DNA of 64,000 bases from Emiliania huxleyi CCMP1516 (GCF_000372725.1 NW_005196094.1:276658-340657), one strand, 5' to 3'; counted from the stretch's first letter, positions 48,014 to 58,794 are shown. The notes: generated by a model not told the origin, from the letters alone. A program made the numbers and translations.

Positions 48014-48692
48014 ACCTCGCGATATCTCCCTCCCTCCCTCCCTCCCTCTCTCGGAGCCTCTCGGCAGGCCTCTGTCCCTCCGCCCCCCCCCTTCCTCCGC
48101 CGACCGCGCACCGCGCCATCCCCGCCGCCGTCGGCCTCACACCAGGTCTCATCGGCGCTCTCTGCCGTAGGTTGCGCGCCGCTGCAGGGCGGGCTGCGCG
48201 GCTCGTCGCTCGTGCGTCAGGCGCGGCCGCGGCCGCGGCGCTCTCGCCTCTGCTGAGGCGCGCTATCTGCTCGCCTCGCCGCTCTCCCCCCTCTCTCGCA
48301 TCTCTCTCCGCACACTTCCCATTCGCGCCACGCCGCGGCGTCGCCACCGCACCGCCCTCTCTCGCCCTCACTGCGCGCTCCTCACCTCGCGATATCTCCC
48401 TCCCTCCCTCCCTCCCTCTCTCGGAGCCTCTCGGCAGGCCTCTGTCCCTCCGCCCCCCCCCGTTCCTCCGCCGACCGCGCACCGCGCCATCCCCGCCGCC
48501 GTCGGCCTCACACCAGGTCTCATCGGCGCTCTCTGCCGTAGGTTGCGCGCCGCTGCAGGGCGGGCTGCGCGGCTCGTCGCTCGTGGGTGAGGCGCGGCCG
48601 CGGCGCTCTCGCTTCTGCTGAGGCGCGCTAGCTGCTCGCCTCGCCGCTCTCCCCCCTCTGTCGCACCTCTCTCCGCACTCCTCGGCGGCAGC
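48014..48692. repeat. Direct duplication, ~310-bp units at 370-bp period
   Basis: CCTCGCGATATCTCCCTCCC begins at 48015 and again at 48385. The copies stay nearly identical through GCCGTCGGCCTCACACCAGG, TCTCTGCCGTAGGTTGCGCG and GGGCGGGCTGCGCGGCTCGT to about 48323 and 48692. Reading frames through them are low-complexity and differ between strands, so coding is not supported. Confidence 0.85.
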
Positions 48693-49803
48693 CCCGCAGG
48701 CTCGGGTCGCTGCAACCTCGAGTCGGGTTGGAGCGGATGGGCGGCGCGGGGGCCAGCGTCGGCGGCGCCGCCCCGCCGCCGCCTCGACTCCTCCTCCTCC
48801 TCCGTCGCTGTCTACATCTTTCGACGGCATGCGCCGCCTCGCAGGGCGCGTCCAGAGCAGCTCGGGCGGCGCTGCTGCGGCGGGGGCGGATGGCGCGGTC
48901 GCCGCGCCGCTCATCGGTGAGCCGGCGCTCCCGCGCGGCGCTCCGGCGGCCGGCGGCGTGTTTCGCCGCTGCGGAGGGCGTTGTCGTCGCGAGGGGCGGG
49001 CCCACGGCGGCGGAGGCGCTGCGCTGACGGCCGCTGACGGCGGCGGTGAGGGCCCAAGCGCCGGCCGAAGAAGCGTTGCCGCGATTGCCGTGGCGTGCCG
49101 CCTGGCGGGCCCGGCGAGCGGTCCCCGCCGGTCGGGGCTGCCAGCGCTGCACGGTGCGAGCCGCAAATCCCGCCCCCCGCCACCTCTCGCCCCTCCCCCA
49201 GCCCTCTCCCTCGGCCCCGCCTCTCGCCCCGCCCGGGACTCTCCCCACGCCGCCTCTCCGCCACCCGCCAGCCATCCCCGCCCCCGCCACCCTGGCCCCA
49301 GCGCGCACGCACCCGCACGCGTCCCTGCCGCAGACTGGCGCGGCGACAAGGTGATCGAGGCTGAGCATATGCACTGGAGGCGACGGCCTCGACTTGCGCG
49401 CGATCGGCGCCTCGCTCCTCTCGGCTCGGCAACTATACGCGGCGCGCCAGCGTCGGCCTGGTCAAGGCTGCCCCGCACACACCCCTCTCGCCGTCGCCTC
49501 CTCCCTCCTTCCCGCGACCTCGGACTAGGAACAGCTGCGGATCGAGCAGGCGGAGCCGGCCGCGGTTCGATCGAACAGCTTTCTTGATAGATGACGTCTT
49601 GCTCTCGAACTTGGTTTGCTGTCCGCGGCGTCACTTCCCTCGACGCAGCGTCGCGGCGGGAGTGGAGCACAGCTTCACTAGCGAGTACGACGTGCGCTAC
49701 CTGTCTGTACCTATACGGAGATGGGCCCTCCCACCGCGGCTGCGCTGAAGAAGCTTTTCCTCGCCGACCCCGTCTCCTTTCATTTCCTTTTTTCTCTACA
49801 GAA

Positions 49804-49903
49804 NNNNNNNNNNNNNNNNNNNNNNNNNNNNNNNNNNNNNNNNNNNNNNNNNNNNNNNNNNNNNNNNNNNNNNNNNNNNNNNNNNNNNNNNNNNNNNNNN
49901 NNN
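49804..49903. other. Assembly gap (100 N)
   Basis: Exactly 100 N, the usual placeholder for a gap of unknown size. The frame just left of it (near 49560-49740) contains SFLIDDVLLSNLV and VAAGVEHSFTSEYDVRYLSV, which look protein-like, so an exon may be cut by the gap. Confidence 0.95.
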
Positions 49904-50352
49904 AGCGGCGCCGCGACGCGAGCGCTCTCGCCCCTCCCCCCCCCTCCACCGCTAGGGCGGATGACGCCCCGCGCTGCTTCCACCCCCCCGCCGCCGAGGC
50001 TCATGGCGGCGCCTCGAGAGAGCCGCCGCGCGGTGCGGTCGCCATTCCGGTGCAGTGGGCCGGGCGCCGGTCTCCGGAGCCGGGGGGCCGCCCGTGGGGT
50101 GAGGAGGGCGGAGGGGCGCGGCGGGGCCGCCCAGCGGTGGGACACCGCCTTCGCCGCCCTCACCGCCACCCCCCTCGCCGCTGCCACCGCCGCGTGCGGG
50201 TGAGGGGTGTGGCGGCGAGAGAGAGATTTTTCATAACGCTCGACCTCGAGATTTTTTCCTTTGCCCCACAACAAAAACCGAGTCTTCTTTCGTGCGCCAA
50301 CTTTTTCTTTGTTGCCCGGTCGTAAAACGCGCGCTCGCGCGCAACTCATACT

Positions 50353-50510
50353 AAAAGAAAGAAAGAAAACGGACAACCCAAGGGAGGGATGGGAGGACGG
50401 CACGCCGCCACCACACAGGGATTTTAAGGAGAGGGGTGTGGTGCACTAGCCGTCGCCCACCCTTGGGCGTCCGCCTCTTCCTATCTCTCTTCGCAGTCTC
50501 TCTCCGATTC
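50353..50510 (-). repeat. Dispersed repeat, CTTT-tailed form (copy E, full length)
   Basis: On the minus strand the full order is present: ACTGCGAAGAGAGATAGGAA, AAGGGTGGGCGACGGCTAGT, CACCACACCCCTCTCCTTAA, TGTGTGGTGGCGGCGTGCCG, CCCTCCCTTGGGTTGTCCG and a TTTTCTTTCTTTC tail. It lies directly upstream of the transposase gene. Confidence 0.8.
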
Positions 50511-50612
50511 TCGCTGCGACTCATACTTTAGTTATTATTTTGGATCCTCGCTTTTTTGGATTTTTCGATTTGCCGACCCGGCCGGGAGTTGTGTCGTTGT
50601 AGAGCTGCTGCG

Positions 50613-51734
50613 ATGCGGCCTGTCTTCAAGCTGGATCCGACCAACACTCTATCATATGCGCCGGATCCAACTCCGTACTGGGCCCACAATCCAAGCTCAG
50701 CTTCTCTCGCGGACCCGCTCAAGCTTTGGCCACACGAATACGACAGCGCAAGCGAGAATCGCCGCTGGGAAGACGCCTTAACGTGGGAGGATGTGCCAGG
50801 ATTCCACCGCAGCCTCAAGGATTGCACATCATACGAACCTTGTGCGGTCAATTATGCATTCTGTGCCATGTATGATTACATCCCGTGCTACTACGAGAAA
50901 GACACAAAGGTGCTTCTGTTCGATGTCAACGACAGCCCGGATGCAAGCGCTGCCCACCAGCGCAAGAAGCGGAACTTTCTTGCAGCCATGCACTATGCAG
51001 TGGGATATCCTACTCAGCACGAAATGAAGAACATTGGCATCAGCTATGGCACATTCTCAGAGCAGGTCCGGCCGACAATCTATTCCCTCGCACGGCACGT
51101 GAACTTCCTCGATCCGGCACTGCGACTGTGGGAGTACAACCACACTGAGTTCCATCACGAGCGTGTGCTGTGGATCAAAGATGGTGCTCCTTTGACAATT
51201 TGCTGCCCCAAAAATCGCTTTCTCCAGCGGTGTGTGAGATCAGGCAAGTACAAGGAGTACGTGCTAAAGTTTGACTATACAATCACCATGTGCGGTTTCC
51301 CAATCGATTACAATGGGCTCTTCATGGGTGTCCGGCATGATTCGGCACAGCATTGGTACGCGAAGGAGTTCCTAGCTCAGCTATACCCTTTTGAATATGG
51401 TATGGGTGACAAGGCGTACGTCGGAGTTCCCCACATGTATTGTGAGCACAAGAAGCCAACGGGCGGTGAGCTGACATGTGAGGAGTCGATGGACAACCTG
51501 TTCATTCAGCACTACCGTGGACGCAATGAGCACCTAATTAGGGAGATGCGTTCACGGAAGAAATGTTTTGCAACCGCATGGCGGGGCTCTTTTTCGCTCC
51601 TGTCCGCCATCACACGCTTTGCCGCGCACATGACTGGGCTTCAGGAGCGCATGAAGGGACCGCGGTATGACGTGTATGGCCCCTGGCCAGTGTGTAGCGA
51701 AAACGTTTTCCGGTTGTATGGTAAGACCGCCTAA
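50613..51734 (+). CDS. DDE-superfamily transposase (DDE_Tnp_4/Harbinger-like)
   Basis: Start ATG 50613 (the frame is open upstream but has no earlier ATG); 373 residues, no intron. A catalytic triad is visible: Asp190 in WIKDGAPLTICCP, Asp266 in YGMGDKAYVGVPHMYC and Glu306 in YRGRNEHLIREMRSRKKCFA. The block KYKEYVLKFDYTITMCGFPI between them matches the strand after the first Asp in PIF/Harbinger-type endonucleases. The N-terminus (LWPHEYDSASENRRWEDALT) lacks an obvious DNA-binding domain. Base composition is near 50% GC, far below neighbouring genes, and codon use is less biased, both signs of a separate origin. The frame is intact, so activity is possible. It lies inside the 44474-52222 inverted-repeat element. 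Confidence 0.75.
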   Translation: MRPVFKLDPTNTLSYAPDPTPYWAHNPSSASLADPLKLWPHEYDSASENRRWEDALTWEDVPGFHRSLKDCTSYEPCAVNYAFCAMYDYIPCYYEKDTKVLLFDVNDSPDASAAHQRKKRNFLAAMHYAVGYPTQHEMKNIGISYGTFSEQVRPTIYSLARHVNFLDPALRLWEYNHTEFHHERVLWIKDGAPLTICCPKNRFLQRCVRSGKYKEYVLKFDYTITMCGFPIDYNGLFMGVRHDSAQHWYAKEFLAQLYPFEYGMGDKAYVGVPHMYCEHKKPTGGELTCEESMDNLFIQHYRGRNEHLIREMRSRKKCFATAWRGSFSLLSAITRFAAHMTGLQERMKGPRYDVYGPWPVCSENVFRLYGKTA

Positions 51735-52268
51735 GTGAGCGTTATCCTGTCCCCTGCTGCCCCATTACTATCGAAATCAATACAGCGCGCGCCGGCGGAC
51801 CGTTCTCGTCACTCGTGATGCGGAAGATGCGGCGGTGCAAGCCCAGCGCCCGCCCATGTCCCGCCCACGTGCCCGCGCCGCGCCTGCCCGCGCCCACGCC
51901 GCGCCCCGCCCGCGCCCGCCCGCGCGCGCCCGCGCCTCGGGCACTTGCCTGCGCCTGCACGCCCGCGCACGCCCGCGCGCACGCCCGAGTGTGCGGCACT
52001 GCGTGCCACTGTGTGGCGTTTCGCCCGGTTTAGCAGGGTACCTGGGCGTTTTGAAATTCCGTGCAAGGGGGTGCCGAGGTATGCCGCAGGCCGGGATGGA
52101 GTGAGATCTTGTGGGGCAGGGCGTGGGCTAGCGCGCGAGGGCGCAGGCAAGTGCCCGAGGGTATGGGGGTGGGCGCCACCCTGGGGCTACCCGTAGCATC
52201 GTCGGCTCAGTGATGGGTATCCGAGATATTGATTGTGCTCCTGTAGTAGATATTGGGTGCTCATTGTA

Positions 52269-52511
52269 GGAAGGTCAGGCCGACCAAGTGACTGGGACAC
52301 ATCAAGTGCCGGAGTCCCCACTGGGGAGACCGAGAGCTGCCCAGTGGGGAGACCGAGAGCTGCCCAGTGGGGAGGGGGCGGGCGGGGGCCCAGTGGGGGC
52401 GAGCCGCCTCGCCGATTGGGGCCCATATCGACCCAGTGGGCGGCTCACTGGGTACCCCACTGGGACTCCGGCACTTGATGAGTCCCAGTCACTTGGTCGG
52501 CCTGACCTTCC
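52269..52511. mobile_element. 243-bp foldback MITE with TA target duplication
   Basis: The ends GGAAGGTCAGGCCGACCAAG at 52269 and the reversed CTTGGTCGGCCTGACCTTCC ending at 52511 match; pairing continues inward for about 50 bp with one or two differences (GTGACTGGGAC, CATCAAGTGCCGGAGTCCC). TA flanks both sides (52267-52268, 52512-52513). The centre has tandem GAGACCGAGAGCTGCCCAGT units. TA duplication points to the Tc1/mariner superfamily. Confidence 0.8.
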
Positions 52512-52735
52512 TAGGTAGGTTATTGTATTGGGGTCCAATACGCCCGGAGGTGGACTGCTGACAGCAGCTCAGCAGGAGCCTGACAGGCTTTGCGATGAGA
52601 GCGTGGCATTCTGTGGCATTCGGGTGATCATCAGAACACTAACCGCCTGCCGAGCAAAAATTCTTAGAATTCTTTTTGCAGCCGCTCGCGCGGCACACGC
52701 GCTCGCTGTGCTGTAGCACCGACCCGCGGACACCG

Positions 52736-54309
52736 ATGGGCAAGAATAAAGGTGGCGGCGGCGGCAAAAAGGGCGGCGGTAGCAAAAGCAGCGGCGGAGG
52801 TGGCGGCAAGAACGGCAGTGGCGGCAAGAACGGTGGCGGCGGCGGCAGCAAGAGGGGTGGCAAAGGTGGCCGGGCGGAGCGAGCGGCGAGTGCGTTGCCG
52901 GATCAGAAGAGAATGGCCAACTTTGCGCGGAGCCTGCGGCTTTCGGGGCTCAAGCTGTTCGAGGTCGAGCGCGACGGCAACTGCTTCTTCCGAGCGATTG
53001 CCACCGGGCTCGGCGAACACCAGGGGTGCCACGCGAGCTACCGGGAGAGGGTGGTGTCGCACATGGAGGCGCATCCGGACGACTACACGCCGTTCCTCAC
53101 CTTCGGGGAGGGCGACGAGGAGGACGACGCCGACTTCGAGCAGTACCTCTCTCGCATGCGGCGGGACGGCGAGTGGGCGGGTCAGCCGGAGCTTCTTGCG
53201 GCGGTGCAGGCGCTGCGCGTGCACCTGGTGGTCTACCAGGAGGAGAGGCCGTCCTACCGCATCGAGTGCGCCGACAAGGCCGCCGGCTGCGTCCGCGTCT
53301 CTTACCACGACGGCGAGCACTACAACGCCGTCCTGCAGCCAGCCGCCGAGGAGGCGCGGGGCGGCGCCGGCTTCGGCGCAGAGGGCGCGGCCGGCGCGAA
53401 GGGCGGCGCGAGCAGAACCAAGGGCAATGGCAAGGGAGGTGGGGGTCCTGGCGGCGGGGGCGGGGGCGGAGGCAACGGCAAGGGTGGTGGATCGAGCAGG
53501 GGCGGCGGTGGCGGCGAGGCGGAGGGTGGCGGCAGCTGCGGCGTTGCGGATGGCGATGCGGAGGGCGACGGCGGATCGGAGATGGGAGAGGCGGCGGCTG
53601 AGGCGGCCGTGCGCTCGGGGTGCAGCTTTGAGGTCAGCGCGGAGCAGGTTGGCCGCTTGCGCTCGCTCCCTCCGTCTCGCCCTCTACCCCCGCACCTCTC
53701 TCCTCTCCGGCATCCATCCGCCCACCTCTCCCCTCCCCCTGCACCTCTCCCCTCCCCCCGCACCCCTCCGCCTGGACCTCTCCCGCCGGCCCTCTTGCCC
53801 ACTCCCTGCCCGCCCCCTCGCCCCGCCAGGTTGCAGAGGCGCTCGAGGCGTGCAGCGGCGACCCGCACGGGGCGGTCGCCTACCTCGAGGCGATCACGCG
53901 CATGCGGGCGGTGTCGCTGGGCGGCGGCGAGGAGGGCAGGCAAGAGGGAGGGCATGGCGGAGGGGGCAGGCGGGGCGGAGAGCCAGACGGATCGCCGCCG
54001 CCGCCCTCGGCTGCCGACGGCAGTGGCGGAGGTGGCGAGGGGGGAGAGGGCGAGGGCAGAGGCGGCGAGTGCAACGGCGCGGGCGACGGGCACCGCCTCG
54101 CGGGATTCTTCGCGGCCGCGGCGGATGGGGCGGAGGCGGTGGCTCCGTCTGCGATCGAGGCGGCGCGCCTGCGAAAGGCGGAGCGCAAAGCGGCCAAGCA
54201 GGCGCGGGCGCAGCAGCGGCGACAGGAGGCCGCCGCGGCGGCGGCGGCGTCGATGGCGGGGAGGCAACACGGGTGGGAGGAGGAGGAGAGCGGCATCATC
54301 ACTCTTTAG
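52736..54309 (+). CDS. OTU-domain deubiquitinase with UBA-like segment (OTUD3-type)
   Basis: Exon 1 is 52736-53647, intron 53648-53829 (GT-AG), exon 2 53830-54309; about 463 residues. The N-terminus is a Gly/Lys/Ser-rich low-complexity tail (1-45). The OTU domain covers about 60-200: ERDGNCFFRAIATGLG holds Asp80 and the catalytic Cys83, and YHDGEHYNAVL holds the catalytic His195. Exon 2 starts VAEALEACSGDPHGAVAYLE, a UBA-like three-helix pattern that binds ubiquitin, and ends in a charged helix (AARLRKAERKAAKQARAQQR). Order and spacing fit OTUD3/OTU-UBA cysteine proteases, which remove ubiquitin chains in cytosol or nucleus. Gly-rich inserts (residues about 205-290) are typical of this genome. 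Confidence 0.8.
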
Positions 54310-54843
54310 CACCCGCCCGTGTGACGACCCCTCGGGACTATGCTATCTCTATCAGTTATATCGCACCATGCGGCGCCCATCCTCAATTAATATATCACAT
54401 CCCCCACATCCCCCACAGAACCCCACACTTTTTTCTCACAGCAACACACCGCTTCCGTCTTTTCCGACCCGGTGTGCCGGACGGCGCACGGCGGACCTTT
54501 TACTTATTTCCATTATAAGCTGCATTATCTTTTTCACCCGACTCGACACCAACGGTGCTGCGCGGTCCGACGACCGTACCGACGGCGACGACGCGGGCGA
54601 CGGGCGACCCCGCCGACTCCCGAGCACCATGTCCATGTGCCGAGCACCCATGCGAGAGCCGGGCGCACCCGACGGGCACCTACGGCTTTACGGGCACGGC
54701 CACGGGCACGGGGCACGGCTCGAGAAGAGCGCCGCGCGCCGCGGTGTGAGCGCGCATAGAAGGAAAAACTCAGCCAGCAGCGGAGCGGTACACACGTCTC
54801 GATATCACAGAGAGCAAAAGGAGAGACGACACACATCTTCGGT
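54310..54843. other. Intergenic 3' regions
   Basis: Between the end of the OTU gene and the end of the convergent Mpv17-like gene. It is AT-richer in the middle and has a GGCACGGCCACGGGCACGGG-type short tandem repeat near 54690-54715. No gene. Confidence 0.5.
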
Positions 54844-55749
54844 CTAAGCGTTTGCGGACTGGGACAAGTGCATGCTCCACGGAATCGAGGCGACCGCGTT
54901 GTAGAGTGGCCTCAGCCGCGTCGAGACGAGGGAGAAGTTGATGATGTCCGCCGGAGCCCAGTAGTAGGGCGCCCTGCGCCACACAGCGAGCACCGCAGAC
55001 AGCAGCTCGCGCGGAGCGAGCCTCTCTCCGCGCAGCAGGCCCTGCAGGCTCAGGTAGACTGCGTCGTACACCGGCTCGTACACGGCGATGTCAAAGAGCA
55101 CCTTGCCGAGGGCGGGGAGGCACGCGTACAGGACGCCGGCGGCGCCCGGCGCAGCTGCAGCCCAGCCCGGCAGCCGGACCAGCGAGTCGAGCGCACGAAA
55201 GTAGTGCACTGCGAGCCAGCCGGACAGCAGCGCGCTGCAGGAGGCAGACCGGAGCATCCGCCGCACGTCCAGCGTCGCGGGCGCGGAGTCGGAGCCGCCG
55301 CGGAGCCTCGACTCCTGGCCCATGCCGCTGTCGGCAGCGCCGCTCCTTCTGCGGAGGTCGACGCCGCCTCGGTGGGTCACGACCTGCGAGAGAGCATCCG
55401 AGGCAGCGTAGATCCCAAAGGCGGAGGCCGTCCCGGCAAGCTGCGGGTAGGCGGCGCGGGCATCGGCCAGCCAGACCATACAGCTGGGTGTGGTGGTCTG
55501 CACGGCGACGATGGCAGCGATCCAGGTGATCGCGACAGCCGCGAGCCGCAAATCGAGGGTAAGGCCTTGCCCACGCTGCGGAGAAAAGGTCTTTGCAGAG
55601 AGATGGTCCGATGCCGCAGCAGCTCTGCAAGGAGGAGGAGGAGTGCGGCACGAAAGAGGAGCTACCGCCGGCGGGTCCGAGCGCAGCTGCTGCGTCGGCG
55701 CCGGCGGGTCCGAGGGCGCCGCTGTGAGGATGATGGTGAACAAGAGCAT
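54844..55749 (-). CDS. Mpv17/PMP22-family membrane protein
   Basis: ATG 55749 to a stop at 54844, about 301 residues, single exon. The family's C-terminal signature is clear: WRRAPYYWAPADIINFSLVS, TRLRPLYNAVASIPWSMHLS. Earlier helices fit too: YPQLAGTASAFGIYAASDAL with SQVVTHRGG, SALLSGWLAVHYFRALDSLV and GKVLFDIAVYEPVYDAVYLS. Mpv17/PMP22 proteins are four-helix proteins of mitochondrial, peroxisomal or plastid membranes. The N-terminus (MLLFTIILTAAPSDPPAPTQ) may be a targeting leader. Confidence 0.8.
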   Translation of the reverse strand: MLLFTIILTAAPSDPPAPTQQLRSDPPAVAPLSCRTPPPPCRAAAASDHLSAKTFSPQRGQGLTLDLRLAAVAITWIAAIVAVQTTTPSCMVWLADARAAYPQLAGTASAFGIYAASDALSQVVTHRGGVDLRRRSGAADSGMGQESRLRGGSDSAPATLDVRRMLRSASCSALLSGWLAVHYFRALDSLVRLPGWAAAAPGAAGVLYACLPALGKVLFDIAVYEPVYDAVYLSLQGLLRGERLAPRELLSAVLAVWRRAPYYWAPADIINFSLVSTRLRPLYNAVASIPWSMHLSQSANA

Positions 55750-56123
55750 GTTTTCAGCGGCTCGCAAGCGACCGGACGGGATGTGCGAGTTTGCGGAGTA
55801 CTTTTCTTTTTTAGCTGGCTGGTGCAACCTGTCCTATTCGAGAGAGGAATCCCTGGGACCCTGTCGTGTGGGTGAAACCTGCCCAGGTCCCCTCCGTTTC
55901 TCTCGAGGTTCTCGAGGTGGATATCCTTTGGCCGCGTTGGGTAGCGAGGATTGGTGTGACGCGATCCACGCAGGCGTGTTTTCTGGCGGCCGACCGTCAG
56001 TGCACGGAGTTGCCCCTTCTCCGACTGCCCCGGCTAGTTTCCGAGGTCGCGCGGGGCTGACCCCTGTCTCCGTTTCGCGATGGGACGGCGATGCGCTCCC
56101 CATTCCCCCCTGTGCCCCTCCCT

Positions 56124-56216
56124 GATCGTCCTTCCAAGATCCTGCTCGTGCAGGTGGGGACCCTGTCCTTCTCCCACCCCTCGTTTGGCGCGTCGTTTTA
56201 TTTTATTTTTTCCAAC
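56124..56216 (+). repeat. Dispersed repeat, ATTT-tailed form (copy 3)
   Basis: Nearly identical to 5500-5600 from GATCGTCCTTCCAAGATCCT to TCTCCCACCCCTCGTTTGGC, ending in a TTTTATTTTATTTTTT tail. Confidence 0.85.
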
Positions 56217-56390
56217 TGCTTGGTGGGCGGCGCAATGCCACCCAAAGTTTCCATGAACCATGAACCCCAGCCGCGTTATGGCTTTCTTGACCCACCTTCG
56301 CGTCGTAGTACTGCGCCCCCGTCCACTTCCAGCCTGCATCCGTCTTGATCCATCCCTTTCCATACCGTGGTCTTTGACCCATAAATTCCA

Positions 56391-57366
56391 CTGAGCCCTG
56401 GCTGTCAGGCTGTCAGGTTCTGTCAGGTGATCTGTCGGGCTGTCGGGCAGCTATCAGGCACTGTCAGGTGCCTCTGTCAGACCAGCTGTCAGGTGCTGTC
56501 AGTGCTGTCGGGTGCTGTCGGGTGCGTGTCTGACAGTCGAGGGGATCTGTAGCTATCGGGTGCTGTCGGAGCTGTCGGGTGTTGCTGTCAGACGCTGTCG
56601 GAGCTGTCGGAGCTGTCAGGCTGCTGTTGCTGTCAGACGTTGGGCTGTTGCTGTCAGGTGCTGTCAGGTGGTGCTGTCGGGGTGCTGTCAGGCTCTGACA
56701 CACACCAGCCACACTTATGACACTATCAAGAGGAGACCAGCAGGACTTTACTGGCGGCTACGCAGCTGCCCCCCTCCTACGGCGTGATCACGCCGGCGGC
56801 GGCGGCCGCCTGGGGAGCGCAGATGGCGGCGCAGGCGCAGGCGGCGGCGGCGGCACAGACGGCGGTGGCCACCCCCACCCAGACGCCGTAGGCATATGAC
56901 TGTAGGGCCCCAGAAGGCTAGGTGGTAGCTTCATTTGTAGTAGCACAGCCGCCGGTGCTAGAGAGGGGTCCGCAGAGGTGGGGCGGGAGGGTTGAGAGAG
57001 AGACTCAACACTCATGACCATCCCATGACTACATGGACCACACTCACATGTCTTTGCATGTACTTTTGTTATACCCTCATGGGGCACAAGAAAGAGGCTC
57101 TACGGGGTCTGTGTACGGTCTGTGCTGCTGTCGGGCTGTCAGCGCTGCTGTCAGACCACTGTGTGCTGTCGGGCTGTCGGGCAGCTGTCAGGCTGTCACG
57201 TTAGGGCCTGACAGCGACGGGACCCCTCGACTGTCAGACTCTGCTGTCAGGTTGTCAGATACGTGCTATCAGACTGTCGGAGAAAGTGCTGTCAGCGCTG
57301 TCGGGCTGTCGGGCACTGTCAGGCGCTGTCCGGGGTTTGCTGTCAGGCTGTCAGACCAGGGCTCAG
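56391..57366. mobile_element. hAT-like 976-bp insertion with 8-bp target duplication
   Basis: The ends are CTGAGCCCTGG (56391-56401) and CCAGGGCTCAG (57356-57366), perfect 11-bp inverted repeats. AAATTCCA flanks both sides (56383-56390, 57367-57374). The uninterrupted site ATAAATTCCAGTCGAGTG is preserved in reverse in the other palindrome arm near 57888-57905, so the pre-insertion state can be read directly. Many CTGTCGGG/CTGTCAGG subterminal repeats fill both sides. 8-bp duplication is typical of hAT elements. No transposase is present, so it is non-autonomous. Confidence 0.85.
56735..56895 (+). pseudogene. Captured gene fragment inside the hAT-like element
   Basis: Between the repeat-rich ends is a stretch unlike them. 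After CAGCAG comes a frame with ATQLPPSYGVITPAAAAAWG and AQAAAAAQTAVATPTQTP, then a stop (56888-56890). A lower-GC tail resembling a 3' UTR follows, to about 57080. It looks like the last exon of a host gene carried by the element. The source gene was not identified. Confidence 0.4.
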
Positions 57367-58062
57367 AAATTCCAGTCGAGTGATCGAGCGGTCCGTCCAC
57401 CTGCTGACGGCCACGCTCCTTGCACCCCACGACCCCCGTCAACGCCTTGTCTAGCGTGTTTCCAAACCCGTAGAGGTGGCCCACCGACGCCACAGTGCCA
57501 CCATTTTCCCACGAGACCCCCGCGCCCCGCGCCGTCGTCGACTTGATGAGCGGGTTCCAGGACTTGACCTCGTAATGCACGTCCCGCATCGTGGCGAAGA
57601 CAAGTCGCCGCCGAGCTCGCAGATGTCAGTCACGGACGTGTCGTTGAGGTGCCGCGTCACCTTGGGCTTTTCCTTGTCCCCGAGGATGGGTGCTGGGACC
57701 CGCTCATCAAGTCGACGACGGCGGGGAGGGGCTCGTGGGAAATACAAAATGGTGGCGCAATGTGGCGTCGGTGGGCCACCTCGCTACGGGTTTGGAAACA
57801 CGCTAGAACAAAGCGTTGACGGGGGTCGTGGGTGCAAGGTCCAACCAAGGAGCGTGGCCGTCAGCAGGTGGACGGACCGCTCGATCACTCGACTGGAATT
57901 TATGGGTCAAAGACCACGGTATGGAAAGGGATGGATCAAGACGGATGCAGGCTGGAAGTGGACGGGGGCGCAGTACTACGACGCGAAGTGGGTCAAGAAA
58001 GCCATAACGCGGCTGGTGCTCGTGGAAACTTTGGGTGGCATGCGCCGCCCACCAAGCAGCTC

Positions 58063-58794
58063 CTCCACGTGTTCGCCAAGGAAGCGGGTGGGCACCAACA
58101 CGGACCGGACGGTGTATGGGCGGCGTCGGCGAGCGCCTCCTCCTTGTCGTCCACCACACGCAGCAGGTCTCCATGGCGGCGGTGGCGGGCGACGCCGACA
58201 ACATCAATAAGCAGGCGCGCAAAATGCATACCAACTGGCTCAAGTTCTCTGAGTGAGGCTGAGAGAGAGAATTGCCAATTGATTGGGTCAAGAACAAGCA
58301 AGAGGCAAAAACGGCTTCTTACGCTCGGCCACAGTCGGGTGGGGGGTGCGGCCCGCGCCGCCTAATTCCGCGGACGGGCCCCTCCACCCTTCATGTACGG
58401 ATCATGTAGTCCCCACAGACGCTGAGAGAGAGATTTTTAGCAATACCAAACAACTCAGACGCTGTCGTTCGTTCGTGGGATCGCTTGACATACACATGCG
58501 ACCTGGTAGCATATGCATGTGAGACAAGCAGAGCACTTGGTTGGAGCACTTTGAGTGTAGTTATCAATCTCACACTAAGGGCGTAGTTAGTGGGCGTATA
58601 GTCGTATATATACGCCCTTACTAGGCCTCAACCCACTTTACTCATGTACATACTATTATACTACTCTGTAGCGCTCACACCCAGGGCCGGGGAGCTAAGG
58701 GCGGCGGCGGCGGCACCCTGCGGGCCGGACGATCGGCAACAGCGTGTGTGCGCTTGTTGCCCTGCCAGTTTTTTAACCCAGGACGCAGCGAAAA
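58063..58794. other. Intergenic, no supported gene
   Basis: Contains GAGAGAGAGATTTTTAGCAA at 58424 (extending to 58446), whose exact reverse complement (23 bp) lies at 63582-63604. An AT-richer stretch with ATATATACGCCC is found near 58605. Presumed promoter of the GST gene near its right end. Confidence 0.45.

Larger units (their letters stand above)
56216..58062. repeat. Large imperfect palindrome interrupted by an insertion
   Basis: The right arm 57692-58062 is the reverse complement of two left-arm pieces, 57375-57565 and 56216-56390, with differences. Shared blocks include CTCATCAAGTCGACGACGG, GACGGACCGCTCGATCACTC and GGAAAGGGATGGATCAAGAC. The unpaired centre is about 57566-57691. One frame in the arm reads RYGKGWIKTDAGWKWTGAQY, but no family was recognised. 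The left arm is split by the 976-bp element at 56391. Confidence 0.75.

Noticed and set aside
49555..49580. GGTTCGATCGAAC as a tRNA B box
   Set aside because: No cloverleaf or A box could be built around it; no tRNA or rRNA gene was found anywhere in the window.
48012..49949. Long minus-strand frame of 645 codons
   Set aside because: It runs through the 100-N gap, is Arg/Ala/Gly low-complexity and spans duplicated DNA; GC-rich sequence keeps such frames open by chance.
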